Counted from the stretch's first letter, positions 8,439 through 17,821 are shown. The stretch: 64,000 bases of DNA from Oxalobacteraceae bacterium UBA6704 (GCA_002454505.1 DKJA01000148.1:11842-75841); one strand, 5' to 3'. Program-made: numbers and translations. The notes: generated by a model from the letters alone, not told the origin.

Positions 8439-9275
8439 TTACAGCATCAGCACCGCGTACAGCGACTCCACCTCGGTGCGCGACTCGGCGAGAATTGCGT
8501 GCAGCGTACCGTCGCCGACGGCGAAATCGATCGTGCGCGCCGCCTGCGGCGTGGTGGCGCCGGGCCGCGTGTGCATCGGCGATGCGATGGGCGCCAGGTC
8601 GTCGGCCAGCAGCAGCGTGTCGCCCAGCGTTTCCGGCGGCAGCGCGCGCATGCCGGCCCACATGGCTTCCACGGCCCGCACCACGGGTTCCGGCACCATC
8701 AGTGCCGCCAGCACGGCGCGGCCGATCGGCTCTTCGCCATGCCCGACCCAGTCCTCCGGCTCGCCGTCGAGCAGGCCGGGGAATTCCCCGGCGCACGACA
8801 GCATGTAGAAGGCGCCCACTTCATGGACGATGCCGGCAAACAGCGCGGTATCCGGATCGACATGCGTGACGCGGCGCGCGATCACCTGCGCCAGCGCGGC
8901 CGTGTGCGCGGCATGCTCCCACAGCCGCGCGGTGCGGGCCTGCAGGTCCGCATCGGTCAGCTGGCTGCCCAGCTGGCGGACGATCAGCGCGGCCACCAGC
9001 GACTGCAGCGTGCGCACGCCGAGGCGCTGCACGGCCGAGCGGACGCTGGAGATTTCGGTGCCGGAGCGGTTATAGGCGACGGAGTTGGCAATGGCCACGG
9101 TGCGCGCGGCCAGCAGCGGGTCGGCCTGGATCAGGCGCGCCGCCGTATCGACATGGCAGTCGGGATCGACCAGTGTCTGCTGCAGCCGGATCGAGGCTTC
9201 CACATTGGCCGGGAAGGCGAGTTCGCCGCGGCTCGCCCGAGCTGCGATGGTCTTGAAGGCGTCCAGTCTGTCCAT
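8439..9275 (-). CDS. HDOD-domain signalling protein
   Basis: A 278-residue protein made mostly of one HDOD domain, an HD-GYP-related domain that lacks phosphohydrolase residues and acts in regulation and signalling. Typical segments are LIQADPLLAARTVAIANS, VRSAVQRLGVRTLQSLVAAL, WEHAAHTAALAQVIARR and LFAGIVHEVGAFYMLSCAGEFPG. The ATG at 9275 is preferred over an upstream in-frame TTG (9347), whose extra residues are not domain-like. No ribosome-binding site is obvious. No GGDEF or EAL domain is fused to it. Function unknown; possible links are motility, adhesion or cell-cycle signalling. Confidence 0.83.
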   Translation of the reverse strand: MDRLDAFKTIAARASRGELAFPANVEASIRLQQTLVDPDCHVDTAARLIQADPLLAARTVAIANSVAYNRSGTEISSVRSAVQRLGVRTLQSLVAALIVRQLGSQLTDADLQARTARLWEHAAHTAALAQVIARRVTHVDPDTALFAGIVHEVGAFYMLSCAGEFPGLLDGEPEDWVGHGEEPIGRAVLAALMVPEPVVRAVEAMWAGMRALPPETLGDTLLLADDLAPIASPMHTRPGATTPQAARTIDFAVGDGTLHAILAESRTEVESLYAVLML

Positions 9276-9433
9276 CGGTATTGGCTGTGTGACGATGCCG
9301 CACGCGCGCCAGGGTGGCGCGCTGTTTGCATCGAAGGTTACCGCCAAAAATTATACGCCCAATATTTCCTTGAGGAATCATTGATGGCGATATTTTATTG
9401 CTGAACAGACTGCCGGTGTTGCGTGAAAGCCGC

Positions 9434-9718
9434 TCAGCCCTGGCGGAAAATGGCGTCGCAACCTTCTTCGGTGCCTTCGGCATCGGCCAGTTCGTCGACC
9501 AGTTCCAGGTCTTCCAGTTCTTCCACGGCATTGGTGAAGCTGTTGTGCTTGGTGGCGCCGATCAGGCGGTAGATGTCGCCGTCTTCGTTGCGCACGCCGA
9601 TCAGCAGCTTTTCCTTGCGGACTTCGTCTTCGGTGGTGGCTTCCACCAGCAGGTTGCCGGTGATCTGTTTGTCGAATTGGGCCGGCGTCACGCCGTCGAG
9701 CAGGGTAGTTTTCAGCAT
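9434..9718 (-). CDS. Small acidic protein of unknown function, partner of the MarR gene
   Basis: A 94-residue protein I do not recognise. It begins MLKTTLLDGVTPAQFDKQIT, has a central predicted beta region (KEKLLIGVRNEDGDIYRLIG), and ends in a strongly acidic helix (VEELEDLELVDELADAEGTEE). No signal peptide or membrane segment is present. It starts 4 bases downstream of the MarR stop, so the two genes are probably co-transcribed and may be functionally linked. High third-position GC supports it being real. Confidence 0.75.
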   Translation of the reverse strand: MLKTTLLDGVTPAQFDKQITGNLLVEATTEDEVRKEKLLIGVRNEDGDIYRLIGATKHNSFTNAVEELEDLELVDELADAEGTEEGCDAIFRQG

Positions 9719-9722
9719 TGTG

Positions 9723-10181
9723 TCATTCGTCGCAGTTGATATTGTCGGATGCAGCTTCGGTGACGATCACGCCGTGCAGGCGCGCCAGCACGCGTTCCAG
9801 CTCGTCGTAATCGGCAACGGTAAAGTGGGCGAACACTTCGCCGCCGCGCGCGATCACGCGCGGGAAGACGTCGTTGAACAGCCGTTCGCCCTGGGGCGTC
9901 AGGCGGATGAACCAGCTGCGCTTGTCGCTGGCGCAGCGCTCGCGCGCCACCAGGCCTTTCTGTTCCAGGCGCTCGATGACGCCCGTCAGCGTGCCCTTGG
10001 TGATCAGCGTACGCCGGCCCAGCTCCTTGTACGGCATGCCGGGCGTGTTGCCCAGCGTGGCGACGATGTCGAACTGGGCGTGTGTCAGGCCGTGCTCGCG
10101 CACATGCTGGCCGGACAGGCGCTCGAAGCCCTGCATGCACTCCGCCAGCAGCCGGATACTTTTCAGATAGCGTTCCCCCAT
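9723..10181 (-). CDS. MarR-family transcriptional regulator
   Basis: A 152-residue winged-helix regulator. The MarR core is clear: HAQFDIVATLGNTPGMPYKELGRRTLITKGTLTGVIERLEQKGLVAR (helices and wing at about 38-90), followed by the beta-wing CASDKRSWFIRLTPQGERLF. MarR proteins are usually dimeric repressors relieved by phenolic or oxidising ligands. The gene is divergent from the ArgR-type regulator and is followed 4 bases later by a 94-residue acidic protein. Which promoter it controls is not visible. Confidence 0.9.
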   Translation of the reverse strand: MGERYLKSIRLLAECMQGFERLSGQHVREHGLTHAQFDIVATLGNTPGMPYKELGRRTLITKGTLTGVIERLEQKGLVARERCASDKRSWFIRLTPQGERLFNDVFPRVIARGGEVFAHFTVADYDELERVLARLHGVIVTEAASDNINCDE

Positions 10182-10344
10182 GGGGCGGATTATATCCGGG
10201 CAAGCCGGCGGGCGCCGTCCGCTGGCCGTCCCGCTGCGGCGGTGCTCGGGCCGCCGCCGTTTCCGCTATCATTACCGGCCATGCATCCGCACTCTCCGAC
10301 CTCGCGCCAGACCTTGCTTCATTCACTGCCACTGGCGCCCACCG

Positions 10345-11286
10345 ATGTCCTTCGCTAACCTCTCCCGGCTGGCCGGCGAGCGGCCGCTGCGCATGCTGCT
10401 CGTCAACGCGGGCGAGGCGGACAACCTCACGTGGGCCGGCCTGGTCCAGCCGCTGGTGCTGGCCCGGCGCACGCTGAAACACGCCTTCGTGCTGGACGTG
10501 CACACGCCGGCCACGCTGCTGGCCGGCGCGGACGAAGGCTGGCACGTGGCGCTGCTCGTGGCAGACCAGCCGCTGCCGGCGCCGGCCGACGCGACGCTGC
10601 GCGCGCTGATCGGCCGCTGCCGCACGGCCCAGTACTGGGGCGGCGTGGGCGCGGCCGTGCTGTGGCTGGCCGAGGCGGGCGTCGCCGGCGGCGTGCGTCT
10701 CGCCCTGCCATGGGCGCTGTATGCCGACACGGAAGACATCACCGAACGCGCCATCCTGACGCCCCACCTGTACGAGCTGGATGGCCGCCACCTGAGCTGC
10801 TGCGGCGGCGCCGCCAGCACCGACTTTGCACTGACGCTGATCGACTGCCTGTTCGGCGCCGGCATCCAGTCGGCCATCAAGGAAGCACTGTGCATCGACC
10901 GCGTGCGCGGCGCCGACGAGCGCCAGCGCGTGGCCCTGCAGGCCCGCTTCGGCGCACTGCAGCCGAAGCTGTCCGAAGCCGTGACATTGATGGAAGCCAA
11001 TATCGAGGAACCACTGACCACCGACGACGTGGCGCAGCTGGTCGGCCTGTCGCGCCGCCAGCTGGAGCGGCTGTTCAAGCAATACCTGGGCAGCCTGCCG
11101 TCGCGCTACTACCTGGAGCTGCGCCTGCAGCGGGCCCGCCAGCTGCTGCTCGAGACCAATCATTCGATCGTGCAAGTCGGGCTCATGTGCGGCTTCTCGT
11201 CCGGCTCCCATTTCTCCACAGCATTCGGCGCCCTGTTCGGCAACACCCCCCGCGAAGAGCGGCAACGCAAGCTGGCCGCCGCCTGA
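10345..11286 (+). CDS. argR: ArgR-type AraC-family regulator of arginine catabolism
   Basis: A 313-residue regulator with an N-terminal DJ-1/GATase-like sensor domain (about 12-175) and a C-terminal AraC HTH domain (about 210-310). The C-terminal half is very close to Pseudomonas aeruginosa ArgR: MEANIEEPLTT, SRRQLERLFKQYL, YYLELRLQRARQLL and CGFSSGSHFS. In Pseudomonas, ArgR with arginine activates the aru (AST) operon and gdhB. Here the same genes lie immediately downstream, which makes the assignment strong. The ATG at 10345 was chosen because the preceding 55 codons read as low-complexity Arg-rich sequence. Confidence 0.9.
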   Translation: MSFANLSRLAGERPLRMLLVNAGEADNLTWAGLVQPLVLARRTLKHAFVLDVHTPATLLAGADEGWHVALLVADQPLPAPADATLRALIGRCRTAQYWGGVGAAVLWLAEAGVAGGVRLALPWALYADTEDITERAILTPHLYELDGRHLSCCGGAASTDFALTLIDCLFGAGIQSAIKEALCIDRVRGADERQRVALQARFGALQPKLSEAVTLMEANIEEPLTTDDVAQLVGLSRRQLERLFKQYLGSLPSRYYLELRLQRARQLLLETNHSIVQVGLMCGFSSGSHFSTAFGALFGNTPREERQRKLAAA

Positions 11287-11301
11287 GCGCACACAGAAAA
11301 C

Positions 11302-11355
11302 CGGTGACAGGCACTCTTTTTCGAGAAAGACTTCGAAAAAAAGTGCCAGTCACCA
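11302..11355. repeat. Long inverted repeat, GGTGACAGGCACT type
   Basis: Arms GGTGACAGGCACT and AGTGCCAGTCACC surround a T/A-rich centre with a second nested pairing (TTTTTCGA / TCGAAAAA). It lies between argR and the astC promoter and could also terminate argR transcription. It belongs to the dispersed palindrome families described in the findings. Confidence 0.75.
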
Positions 11356-11369
11356 AAATTGAAAATCCT

Positions 11370-11409
11370 TGTCGCAGATTCAAAAGAGTTTTAGCATCCC
11401 GCCTCTTAC
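11370..11409 (+). promoter_or_regulatory. Candidate astC promoter with ArgR half-site
   Basis: TGTCGC at 11370-11375 is followed after 8 bases by AA, which fits the Pseudomonas ArgR half-site pattern as I recall it (TGTCGC-N8-AA). The same stretch can be read as a promoter, TTGTCG (11369-11374), 17-base spacer, TAGCAT. A second half-site expected for ArgR binding is not obvious. No sigma-54 motif was found, unlike enteric ast promoters. Confidence 0.45.
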
Positions 11410-11446
11410 AATCCAGACTCACCTCTTACCTTGATGGGGAATGCCA

Positions 11447-12691
11447 ATGAACGCCAAGCTCGATACCACCGCCACCACTCGCCCGGTCACCCGGCAGACT
11501 TACGATGAAGTGCTCGTGCCGACGTACGCACCGGCCGCGATGGTGCCCGTGCGAGCAGCCGGCCTGGAACTGTGGGACCAGGAAGGCAAGCGTTACCTGG
11601 ATTTCACGTCCGGCATCGCCGTGGCGGCGCTGGGCCATTGCAATCCCGCCGTCGTTGCCGCGCTGACGAAGCAGGCCAACACGCTGTGGCACCTCGGTAA
11701 CGGCTACACCAACGAACCGGTGCTGCGCCTCGGCCTGGCGATGACGGAAGCGACGTTCGCCGACCGCGCCTTCTTCTGCAACTCCGGCGCCGAAGCCAAC
11801 GAGGCCGCGCTCAAGCTGGCCCGCAAGCACGCGCACACGAAGTTCGGCGCGCACAAGACGCGCATCGTGTCGTGCCTGAATTCCTTCCACGGCCGCACGC
11901 TGTTCACGGTGTCCGTCGGCGGCCAGTCGAAATACACGGAAGGCTTCGAGCCGCTGCCGCCGTCGCTGGACCACATCCCGTACAACGACATCGAAGCGGC
12001 GCGTGCCGCCATCGGCGACGACGTGTGCGCGGTGATCGTCGAGCCGGTGCAGGGCGAGGGCGGCGTCATGCCAGGTAATCCGGAATACCTGCAGGAGCTG
12101 CGCGCGCTGTGCGACAAGACCGGCGCGCTGCTGATCTTCGATGAAGTGCAATCGGGCATGGGCCGCACCGGTTCGCTGTTCGCCTACATGGGCTACGGCG
12201 TCACGCCGGACATCCTGACGTCGGCGAAAGCCCTCGGCAACGGCTTCCCGATCGCCGCGATGCTGACCACCCACGAACTGGCGCAGACGCTGTCCGTCGG
12301 CACCCACGGCACCACGTACGGCGGCAACCCGCTGGCCACCACCGTGGCGCTGACCGTGTTCGAGACGATCAACCAGCCCGCCTTCCTGGCGCGCGTGAAA
12401 GAAGCGAGCCTGTACCTGATCGACAAGCTGGAAGGCGTGATCCGCGACTACCCGCAGGTGTTCACCACCGTGCGCGGCGCCGGCCTGCTGCTGGGCCTCG
12501 TCGTGGCCGACGAATTCAAGGGCCGCTCGAAGGACATCCAGCGCGCCGCCGAAGCGGAAGGCCTGATGGTGCTGATCGCCGGTCCGGACGTGCTGCGCCT
12601 GGCGCCGGCACTGATCGTCACCGACGCGCAGATCGACGAGGCGATCGGCCTGCTGACCAAGGGCATCGACGCGCTGCTGGCCGCCAAATAA
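11447..12691 (+). CDS. astC: Succinylornithine/acetylornithine transaminase
   Basis: PLP aminotransferase of 414 residues, AST pathway step 3: N-succinylornithine plus 2-oxoglutarate gives succinylglutamate semialdehyde plus glutamate. Family landmarks are CNSGAEANEAALKLARKHA (111-129), FDEVQSGMGRTG (231-242) and the PLP lysine K261 in TSAKALGNGFP. Such enzymes often also serve as acetylornithine transaminase in biosynthesis. The second ATG (11447) is chosen because GGGGA lies 6 bases before it; the first ATG (11441) abuts the GGGGA. It is the first gene of the operon downstream of ArgR. Confidence 0.93.
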   Translation: MNAKLDTTATTRPVTRQTYDEVLVPTYAPAAMVPVRAAGLELWDQEGKRYLDFTSGIAVAALGHCNPAVVAALTKQANTLWHLGNGYTNEPVLRLGLAMTEATFADRAFFCNSGAEANEAALKLARKHAHTKFGAHKTRIVSCLNSFHGRTLFTVSVGGQSKYTEGFEPLPPSLDHIPYNDIEAARAAIGDDVCAVIVEPVQGEGGVMPGNPEYLQELRALCDKTGALLIFDEVQSGMGRTGSLFAYMGYGVTPDILTSAKALGNGFPIAAMLTTHELAQTLSVGTHGTTYGGNPLATTVALTVFETINQPAFLARVKEASLYLIDKLEGVIRDYPQVFTTVRGAGLLLGLVVADEFKGRSKDIQRAAEAEGLMVLIAGPDVLRLAPALIVTDAQIDEAIGLLTKGIDALLAAK

Positions 12692-12723
12692 GCCGGCAGC
12701 ACGCTCCCGGCGTCGTCCATCAC

Positions 12724-12748
12724 CGCCCGCCTGCAGTCGCAGCGGGCG
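12724..12748 (+). other. Hairpin between astC and aruF
   Basis: Stem CGCCCGC / GCGGGCG with an 11-base loop, followed only by TTCTCATT. It is too weak in its T-tract for a strong terminator, but could cause partial termination or protect the astC message from 3' decay. Confidence 0.5.
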
Positions 12749-12772
12749 TTCTCATTATCCAGAGGAGTGCCC

Positions 12773-13804
12773 ATGTACGTCGTCCGTCCGGTAGAAACCG
12801 CGGATATCGCCGCACTCGAAGCGCTGGCCGCCGTGGCGATGCCGGGCGTGCACACGCTGCCGCGCAGTGCCGACCGGATCGAGCTGGCCGTCGAACGGTC
12901 GCTGGCCTCGTTTGCCGCGCAGGTGGATATTCCCAGCGAAGAGTCCTATCTGTTCGTGCTGGAGTCGCTGGCTGACCGCCGCATCGTCGGCACCGCGTCG
13001 ATCTTCGCATCGGCCGGCAGCAACGGCACCTATTTCTCGTTCCGTAACGACGTGATCCAGCAGGTGTCGCGCGACCTGAACATCAGCCACAGCGTGCATG
13101 CGCTGACGCTGTGTTCCGAACTCACCGCCTACTCGCACCTCTCGTCGTTCTACGTGGACGGCGCGGTGCAGGCGCGCCCGGAGGCGGCGCTGCTGTCGCG
13201 CTCCCGGCTGCTGTATGCCTTCCAGAACCCGCGCCGCTTCGGCGACCGCTTCTTCGTGCCGCTGGCCGGCGTCACCGACGACAACGGCGAATCGCCGTTC
13301 TGGAACGCGCTGGGCCGCAAGTTCTTCAAGATGGATTTCCTCGAAGCGGAGCGCATCATCGGCGGCGCGCGTAACCGCACGCTGATCGTCGAACTGATGC
13401 CGCATTACCCCGTGTACGTGCCCCTGTTGCCCGGCGATGCGCAGGCCGTGATGGGCCAGATCCATCCGTCCGGCGAACTGGCGTTCAACCTGCTCACCGC
13501 CGAAGGCTTCGAAGCCGACGAATACGTGGACATCTTCGACGGCGGCCCGATCCTGCAGGCGCACAAGCACGCGCTGCGCACGTTCACCGAATCGCAGGTG
13601 CTGCGCGTGCGCACCGCGCCATCGACAGCCAACCGGGGCGACCGCTTCAACTATGCGATCGCCAATGGCGCCGGTGCCGCATTCCGCGCGGTGACGATCA
13701 CGTGCCCGGACCTGGATGGCGTCGAAGCCGTGGCGCTGACGCCCGAAGTCCAGGACATCCTGCGCGTCGCCGACGGCGACAGCGTGACCTGCGTACGCAT
13801 CTGA
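12773..13804 (+). CDS. aruF: Arginine/ornithine N-succinyltransferase, alpha subunit
   Basis: A 343-residue AstA-family acyltransferase (GNAT-like fold), AST pathway step 1: succinyl-CoA plus arginine gives N-succinylarginine. Family segments include MYVVRPVETADIAALEALA, PFWNALGRKFFKMDF, ELMPHYPVYVPLLP and GFEADEYVDIFDGGPIL. Together with the next gene it should form the heteromeric enzyme known from Pseudomonas (AruF/AruG). It is the more divergent of the two paralogues and lacks the usual GxGxxxS-like stretch clearly kept in AruG (HPDYRQGHNGKLLSKSR). The ATG at 12773 follows GAGGAG; an in-frame GTG two codons earlier is less likely. Confidence 0.9.
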   Translation: MYVVRPVETADIAALEALAAVAMPGVHTLPRSADRIELAVERSLASFAAQVDIPSEESYLFVLESLADRRIVGTASIFASAGSNGTYFSFRNDVIQQVSRDLNISHSVHALTLCSELTAYSHLSSFYVDGAVQARPEAALLSRSRLLYAFQNPRRFGDRFFVPLAGVTDDNGESPFWNALGRKFFKMDFLEAERIIGGARNRTLIVELMPHYPVYVPLLPGDAQAVMGQIHPSGELAFNLLTAEGFEADEYVDIFDGGPILQAHKHALRTFTESQVLRVRTAPSTANRGDRFNYAIANGAGAAFRAVTITCPDLDGVEAVALTPEVQDILRVADGDSVTCVRI

Positions 13805-13814
13805 GGAGACACCT

Positions 13815-14864
13815 ATGCTCGTAGTACGCGCCATCAACGACAAAGACCTGGACGCCCTGTACGGCCTGGCCAGCCAGGTGGGCACCGGCATGACCACGCT
13901 GAAACCGGACATGAAGATGCTGGGCGACCGGCTGGCCACCGCCTGCGCATCGTTCGCCGAAACGATCCCGCCGGAAGAACGCGACTACATGTTCGTGATG
14001 GAGGACACCACGTCGGGCCGGCTGGCCGGCGTGTGCGCCATCAAGGGCGCCGTGGGCCTGACGGAGCCGTTCTATAACTACCGCATCGGCACGCTGGTGC
14101 ACTCCAGCCGCGAGCTGAACGTGTTCACGCGGATGGAAACGCTGTACCTGTCGAACGACCTCACGGGGTCGTCGGAACTGTGCTCGCTGTTCCTGCACCC
14201 GGACTACCGGCAGGGCCACAACGGCAAGCTGCTGTCGAAGAGCCGCTTCCTGTTCATCGCCCAGTTCCCGCACCTGTTCACGCAGAAGATCATCGCCGAG
14301 ATGCGCGGCTACCAGGCCGAGGACGGCACGTCGCCGTTCTACGAAGGCCTGGGCCGCCACTTCTTCAAGATGGACTTCCACCACGTGGACGACCTGACGG
14401 CGCTGGGCAAGAAATCGTTCATCGCCGAACTGATGCCGCGCCAGCCGCTGTACATCGACTACCTGCCGCAGGAAGCCCAGGACGTCGTCGGCGCCGTGCA
14501 CAATTCCACCGCGCCGGCGCGCCGCCTGCTGGAGCAGGAAGGCATGCATTACGAAGGCTACGTGGACATCTTCGACGCGGGCCCCGTGCTGCAGGCGCGC
14601 GTTTCCGAACTGCGCGCGATCCGCGACAGCGAACTGGCGCAGGTCGGGCCGGACACGGACACGGCTCACGCGTGTGCACCGGCCAACGCGGAGCCCACGC
14701 TCGTGTCGAACACGACGCTGAAGGATTTCCGCATGGTGGTCACCACCGCCAGCACCAACAACGGCAGCATCGACCTGTCGGCCGAGGACCTGCGGCTGCT
14801 GAACTGCCGCGCCGGCGACACCGTGCGCACGCTGCCACTGAACGTCAAGAAAAACCACGCGTAA
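13815..14864 (+). CDS. astA: Arginine N-succinyltransferase, beta subunit
   Basis: A 349-residue AstA/AruG protein and paralogue of the preceding gene. Shared landmarks are MLVVRAINDKDLDALYGLAS at the N-terminus, the acetyl-CoA-site-like stretch LFLHPDYRQGHNGKLLSKSR, PFYEGLGRHFFKMDF, FIAELMPRQPLYIDYLP and GYVDIFDAGPVLQARVSELR. It starts the AST pathway with its alpha partner. It begins 10 bases after aruF with GAGGAGAC as ribosome-binding site, and is followed 9 bases later by astD, so all three are tightly co-transcribed. Confidence 0.93.
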   Translation: MLVVRAINDKDLDALYGLASQVGTGMTTLKPDMKMLGDRLATACASFAETIPPEERDYMFVMEDTTSGRLAGVCAIKGAVGLTEPFYNYRIGTLVHSSRELNVFTRMETLYLSNDLTGSSELCSLFLHPDYRQGHNGKLLSKSRFLFIAQFPHLFTQKIIAEMRGYQAEDGTSPFYEGLGRHFFKMDFHHVDDLTALGKKSFIAELMPRQPLYIDYLPQEAQDVVGAVHNSTAPARRLLEQEGMHYEGYVDIFDAGPVLQARVSELRAIRDSELAQVGPDTDTAHACAPANAEPTLVSNTTLKDFRMVVTTASTNNGSIDLSAEDLRLLNCRAGDTVRTLPLNVKKNHA

Positions 14865-14873
14865 GGACGCATC

Positions 14874-16361
14874 ATGTCTGAAACCATGCCCGAACAAGCC
14901 CTGAGCAATTTCATCGCCGGCCAATGGCAGGCCGGCAGCGGCGAGCAGCTGGTCACCGTCAACCCGGCCACCGGCCGGCAGACGTGGCAAAGCAATGCCG
15001 CCACGCCGGCCGACGTGGCCGCCGCATCGGCCGCCGCGCGCGCCGCCTTCGACGCGTGGGCCGAACGCCCGCTGGCCGAGCGCAGCGCCATCGTGACAAA
15101 GTTCCGCGACCTGCTGAAGGAAAACGCCGAGGAGCTGGCCGCGCTGATCGCCGAGGAAGTGGGTAAGCCCATGTGGGAAGCCCGCACCGAAGTGACGACG
15201 ATGGCCAACAAGGTGGACATCTCGCTGCAGTCCTACGGCGCCCGCACGGGCGAGGCGCGCAACAAGGTGGCCGATGGCGAAGCCGTGCTGCGCCACCGGC
15301 CGCATGGCGTGTTCGGCGTGTTCGGTCCCTACAACTTCCCCGGCCACCTGCCGAACGGCCACATCGTGCCGGCGCTGATCGCCGGGAACACGGTGGTGTT
15401 CAAGCCGAGCGAATATGCGCCGCGCACCGCCATCAAGACGGTGCAGCTGTGGGAACAGGCCGGCGTGCCGCTTGGTGTGATCAACCTGGTCAACGGCGGC
15501 CGCGATACCGGCGTCGCGCTGGGTCAGGACGGCAATCTCGATGGCGTGCTGTTCACCGGCAGCAGCCAGACGGGCGCCGCGCTGCACCGCCAGTTCGGCG
15601 GCCAGCCGGGCAAGCTGCTGGCGCTGGAAATGGGCGGCAACAATCCGCTCGTCGTGTGGGACGTGCAGGACATCGACGCGGCCGTGTTCATGGCCATCCA
15701 GTCGGCCTTCATCTCGGCCGGCCAGCGCTGCACGTGCGCGCGCCGCCTGGTCGTGCAGACGGGCGAAAAGGGCGATGCGTTCGTCGCCCGCCTGGTGGAC
15801 GTCGCGTCGAAAATCGTCGCCGGCGAGTCGCATGCGGAACCGCAGCCGTTCATGGGCCCCGTCGTTTCCGCCGCCGTGGCGGAAAAGCTGGTGCAGGCGC
15901 AGGCGGACATGGTCGCCAGGGGCGGCAAGCTGCTGCTGGAAATGAAGCAGCTGCAGGCCGGCACGGGCTTCGTCTCGGCCGGCATCGTCGACGTGACCAA
16001 CGCGCAGGGCATTCCGGACGAAGAGTGGTTCGGCCCGCTGCTGCAGATTTACCGCACGGACGATTTCGACCAGGCGCTGCGCATCGCCAACGACACGCAG
16101 TTCGGCCTGGCCGCCGCGCTGCTGTCGAACGACGCGGCGCTGTGGGACAGGTTCCAGCTGCGCGCCCGCGCCGGCATCGTCAACTGGAACCGCCCGACGA
16201 CGGGCGCGGCCAGCTCGGCGCCGTTCGGCGGCGTCGGCAAGTCCGGCAACCACCGCCCGAGCGCCTACTACGCGGCGGACTACTGCGCCTACCCGGTCGC
16301 GTCGATCGAGAACGGCGCGCTGGAAATGCCGGCCAAGCTGTCGCCCGGCCTGACGTTCTGA
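14874..16361 (+). CDS. astD: Succinylglutamate-semialdehyde dehydrogenase
   Basis: A 495-residue NAD(P)-dependent aldehyde dehydrogenase, AST step 4: succinylglutamate semialdehyde to succinylglutamate. The N-terminus [13 protein letters not shown] is characteristic of AstD. Catalytic and cofactor landmarks are [18 protein letters not shown] (227-230), general base E252 in LEMGGNNP and nucleophile C286 in [11 protein letters not shown]. The length equals the family norm. It lies in frame with the operon, 9 bases after astA and 7 bases before astB. Confidence 0.95.
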   Translation: MSETMPEQALSNFIAGQWQAGSGEQLVTVNPATGRQTWQSNAATPADVAAASAAARAAFDAWAERPLAERSAIVTKFRDLLKENAEELAALIAEEVGKPMWEARTEVTTMANKVDISLQSYGARTGEARNKVADGEAVLRHRPHGVFGVFGPYNFPGHLPNGHIVPALIAGNTVVFKPSEYAPRTAIKTVQLWEQAGVPLGVINLVNGGRDTGVALGQDGNLDGVLFTGSSQTGAALHRQFGGQPGKLLALEMGGNNPLVVWDVQDIDAAVFMAIQSAFISAGQRCTCARRLVVQTGEKGDAFVARLVDVASKIVAGESHAEPQPFMGPVVSAAVAEKLVQAQADMVARGGKLLLEMKQLQAGTGFVSAGIVDVTNAQGIPDEEWFGPLLQIYRTDDFDQALRIANDTQFGLAAALLSNDAALWDRFQLRARAGIVNWNRPTTGAASSAPFGGVGKSGNHRPSAYYAADYCAYPVASIENGALEMPAKLSPGLTF

Positions 16362-16368
16362 GGCCGTC

Positions 16369-17706
16369 ATGACGACACGCGAATTCAATTTCGACGGGCT
16401 GGTCGGCCCGTCGCACAACTACGCCGGCCTCTCGTTCGGCAACGTCGCTTCGTTCAACAACGTCAAGAGCGCATCGAACCCGAAGCAGGCCGCCTTGCAA
16501 GGCCTGGCGAAGATGCGCGCGCTGGCCGCACGTGGCTTTGCGCAGGCCGTACTGCCGCCGCAGGCGCGCCCCAACTTCCGCCTGTTGCGCAGCCTCGGTT
16601 TCACGGGCAGCGATGCGGACGTGCTGGCCCGCGCATATAAAGAGGCGCCGGTGATCCTGGCCTGCGCCTATTCGGCATCGCCGATGTGGACGGCCAATGC
16701 GGCCACCGTCAGCCCGTCGCGCGACACGGCAGATGGCCGGGTGCACTTCACGCCGGCGAACCTGAACAACAAGCTGCACCGCTCGCACGAGCACGAGCAG
16801 TCGGCCCGCATGCTGCGCGCCATCTTCAACGATGCGGCGCGCTTTGCCGTGCACGATGCGCTGCCGCCGACGCCGGCGTTCGGCGACGAAGGTGCCGCCA
16901 ACCACACGCGGCTGGCTGCAAACCACGGCGCCGATGCGGTGGAGATGTTCGTCTATGGTCGCGCCGAGTTCGACCCGGCCGCGCCGGCACCGAAGCGCTA
17001 TCCCGCCCGCCAGACGCTGGAAGCCTCGGAAGCGGTGGCTCGGCTGCATGGCCTGGCCGAAGCGCGCACCGTGTACGTGCAGCAGAATCCGGACGTGATC
17101 GACCAGGGCGTGTTCCACAACGACGTGATCGCCGTCGGCAATGCCAACGTGCTGTTCTATCACGAGCAGGCGTTCGCCGACGAGCAGGGCGCGCTGCTGC
17201 AGCTGCGCCAGGCGCTCGACGGTGTCGATGCGGAGCTGGTGCCGATCCGCGTGGCGACCGGCCAGGTGGCCGTGGCGGATGCGGTGCAGAGCTACCTGTT
17301 CAACAGCCAGCTGTTGTCCAAGCCGGACGGAAAAATGGCGCTGGTGATACCCCGCGAGTGCGAGGAAAACCCGGCCGTCGCCCGCTACTTGCACGAACTG
17401 GCGGCCAGCGGCGGCCCGGTCGATGAGCTGATCCACTTCGACCTGCGGCAAAGCATGCGCAACGGCGGCGGGCCCGCCTGCCTGCGGTTGCGCGTGGCGC
17501 TGACCGATCAGGAGGCTGGTGCGATGCATCAGGGCGTGGTGATGACGGAGGAGCTGTACCACAAGCTCGTCGCCTGGGTGGAGCGCTACTACCGCGATTC
17601 GCTGGCACCGCAGGACCTGGCCGACCCTCTGCTCGCCATCGAGATCGGCGGCGCACTGGAGGAGCTGGAAAGAATACTGGGCCTGCCAGGTCTGTATGAT
17701 CTGTAA
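16369..17706 (+). CDS. astB: N-succinylarginine dihydrolase
   Basis: A 445-residue guanidino-modifying enzyme, AST step 2: N-succinylarginine to N-succinylornithine, CO2 and two ammonia. The N-terminus [19 protein letters not shown] is diagnostic. Catalytic residues are visible: E174 (FGDEGAANH), H250 (GVFHND) and nucleophile C371 ([12 protein letters not shown]), matching Glu174, His248 and Cys365 of E. coli AstB. The length is standard. After the stop comes a stem-loop (17727-17753) and then gdhB, so transcription into gdhB may be partly attenuated here. Confidence 0.95.
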   Translation: MTTREFNFDGLVGPSHNYAGLSFGNVASFNNVKSASNPKQAALQGLAKMRALAARGFAQAVLPPQARPNFRLLRSLGFTGSDADVLARAYKEAPVILACAYSASPMWTANAATVSPSRDTADGRVHFTPANLNNKLHRSHEHEQSARMLRAIFNDAARFAVHDALPPTPAFGDEGAANHTRLAANHGADAVEMFVYGRAEFDPAAPAPKRYPARQTLEASEAVARLHGLAEARTVYVQQNPDVIDQGVFHNDVIAVGNANVLFYHEQAFADEQGALLQLRQALDGVDAELVPIRVATGQVAVADAVQSYLFNSQLLSKPDGKMALVIPRECEENPAVARYLHELAASGGPVDELIHFDLRQSMRNGGGPACLRLRVALTDQEAGAMHQGVVMTEELYHKLVAWVERYYRDSLAPQDLADPLLAIEIGGALEELERILGLPGLYDL

Positions 17707-17726
17707 ATTGACGAATTGAACCCAAG

Positions 17727-17753
17727 ATGGGGCTGAGCGATCCTCGGCCCCAT
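17727..17753 (+). other. Hairpin between astB and gdhB
   Basis: Stem ATGGGGC / GCCCCAT with partial pairing inside the loop, followed by TGTTCC rather than a T-run. It is a candidate attenuator or mRNA-stability element separating the AST genes from the glutamate dehydrogenase gene. Confidence 0.5.
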
Positions 17754-17821
17754 TGTTCCATGGGCGCCAGCCACGAGACGGGGCGCCCCGTACAACACGA
17801 AAACATATATTGGAGAAGCAG

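Noticed and set aside
11300..11446. A sigma-54 promoter for the ast operon as in enteric bacteria
   Set aside because: No TGGCAC-N5-TTGC type sequence was found upstream of astC, and an ArgR of Pseudomonas type is encoded next to it.
10427..11450. Alternative frames through the ArgR-type gene on both strands
   Set aside because: They lack domain similarity, whereas the chosen frame matches ArgR over its whole C-terminal half.
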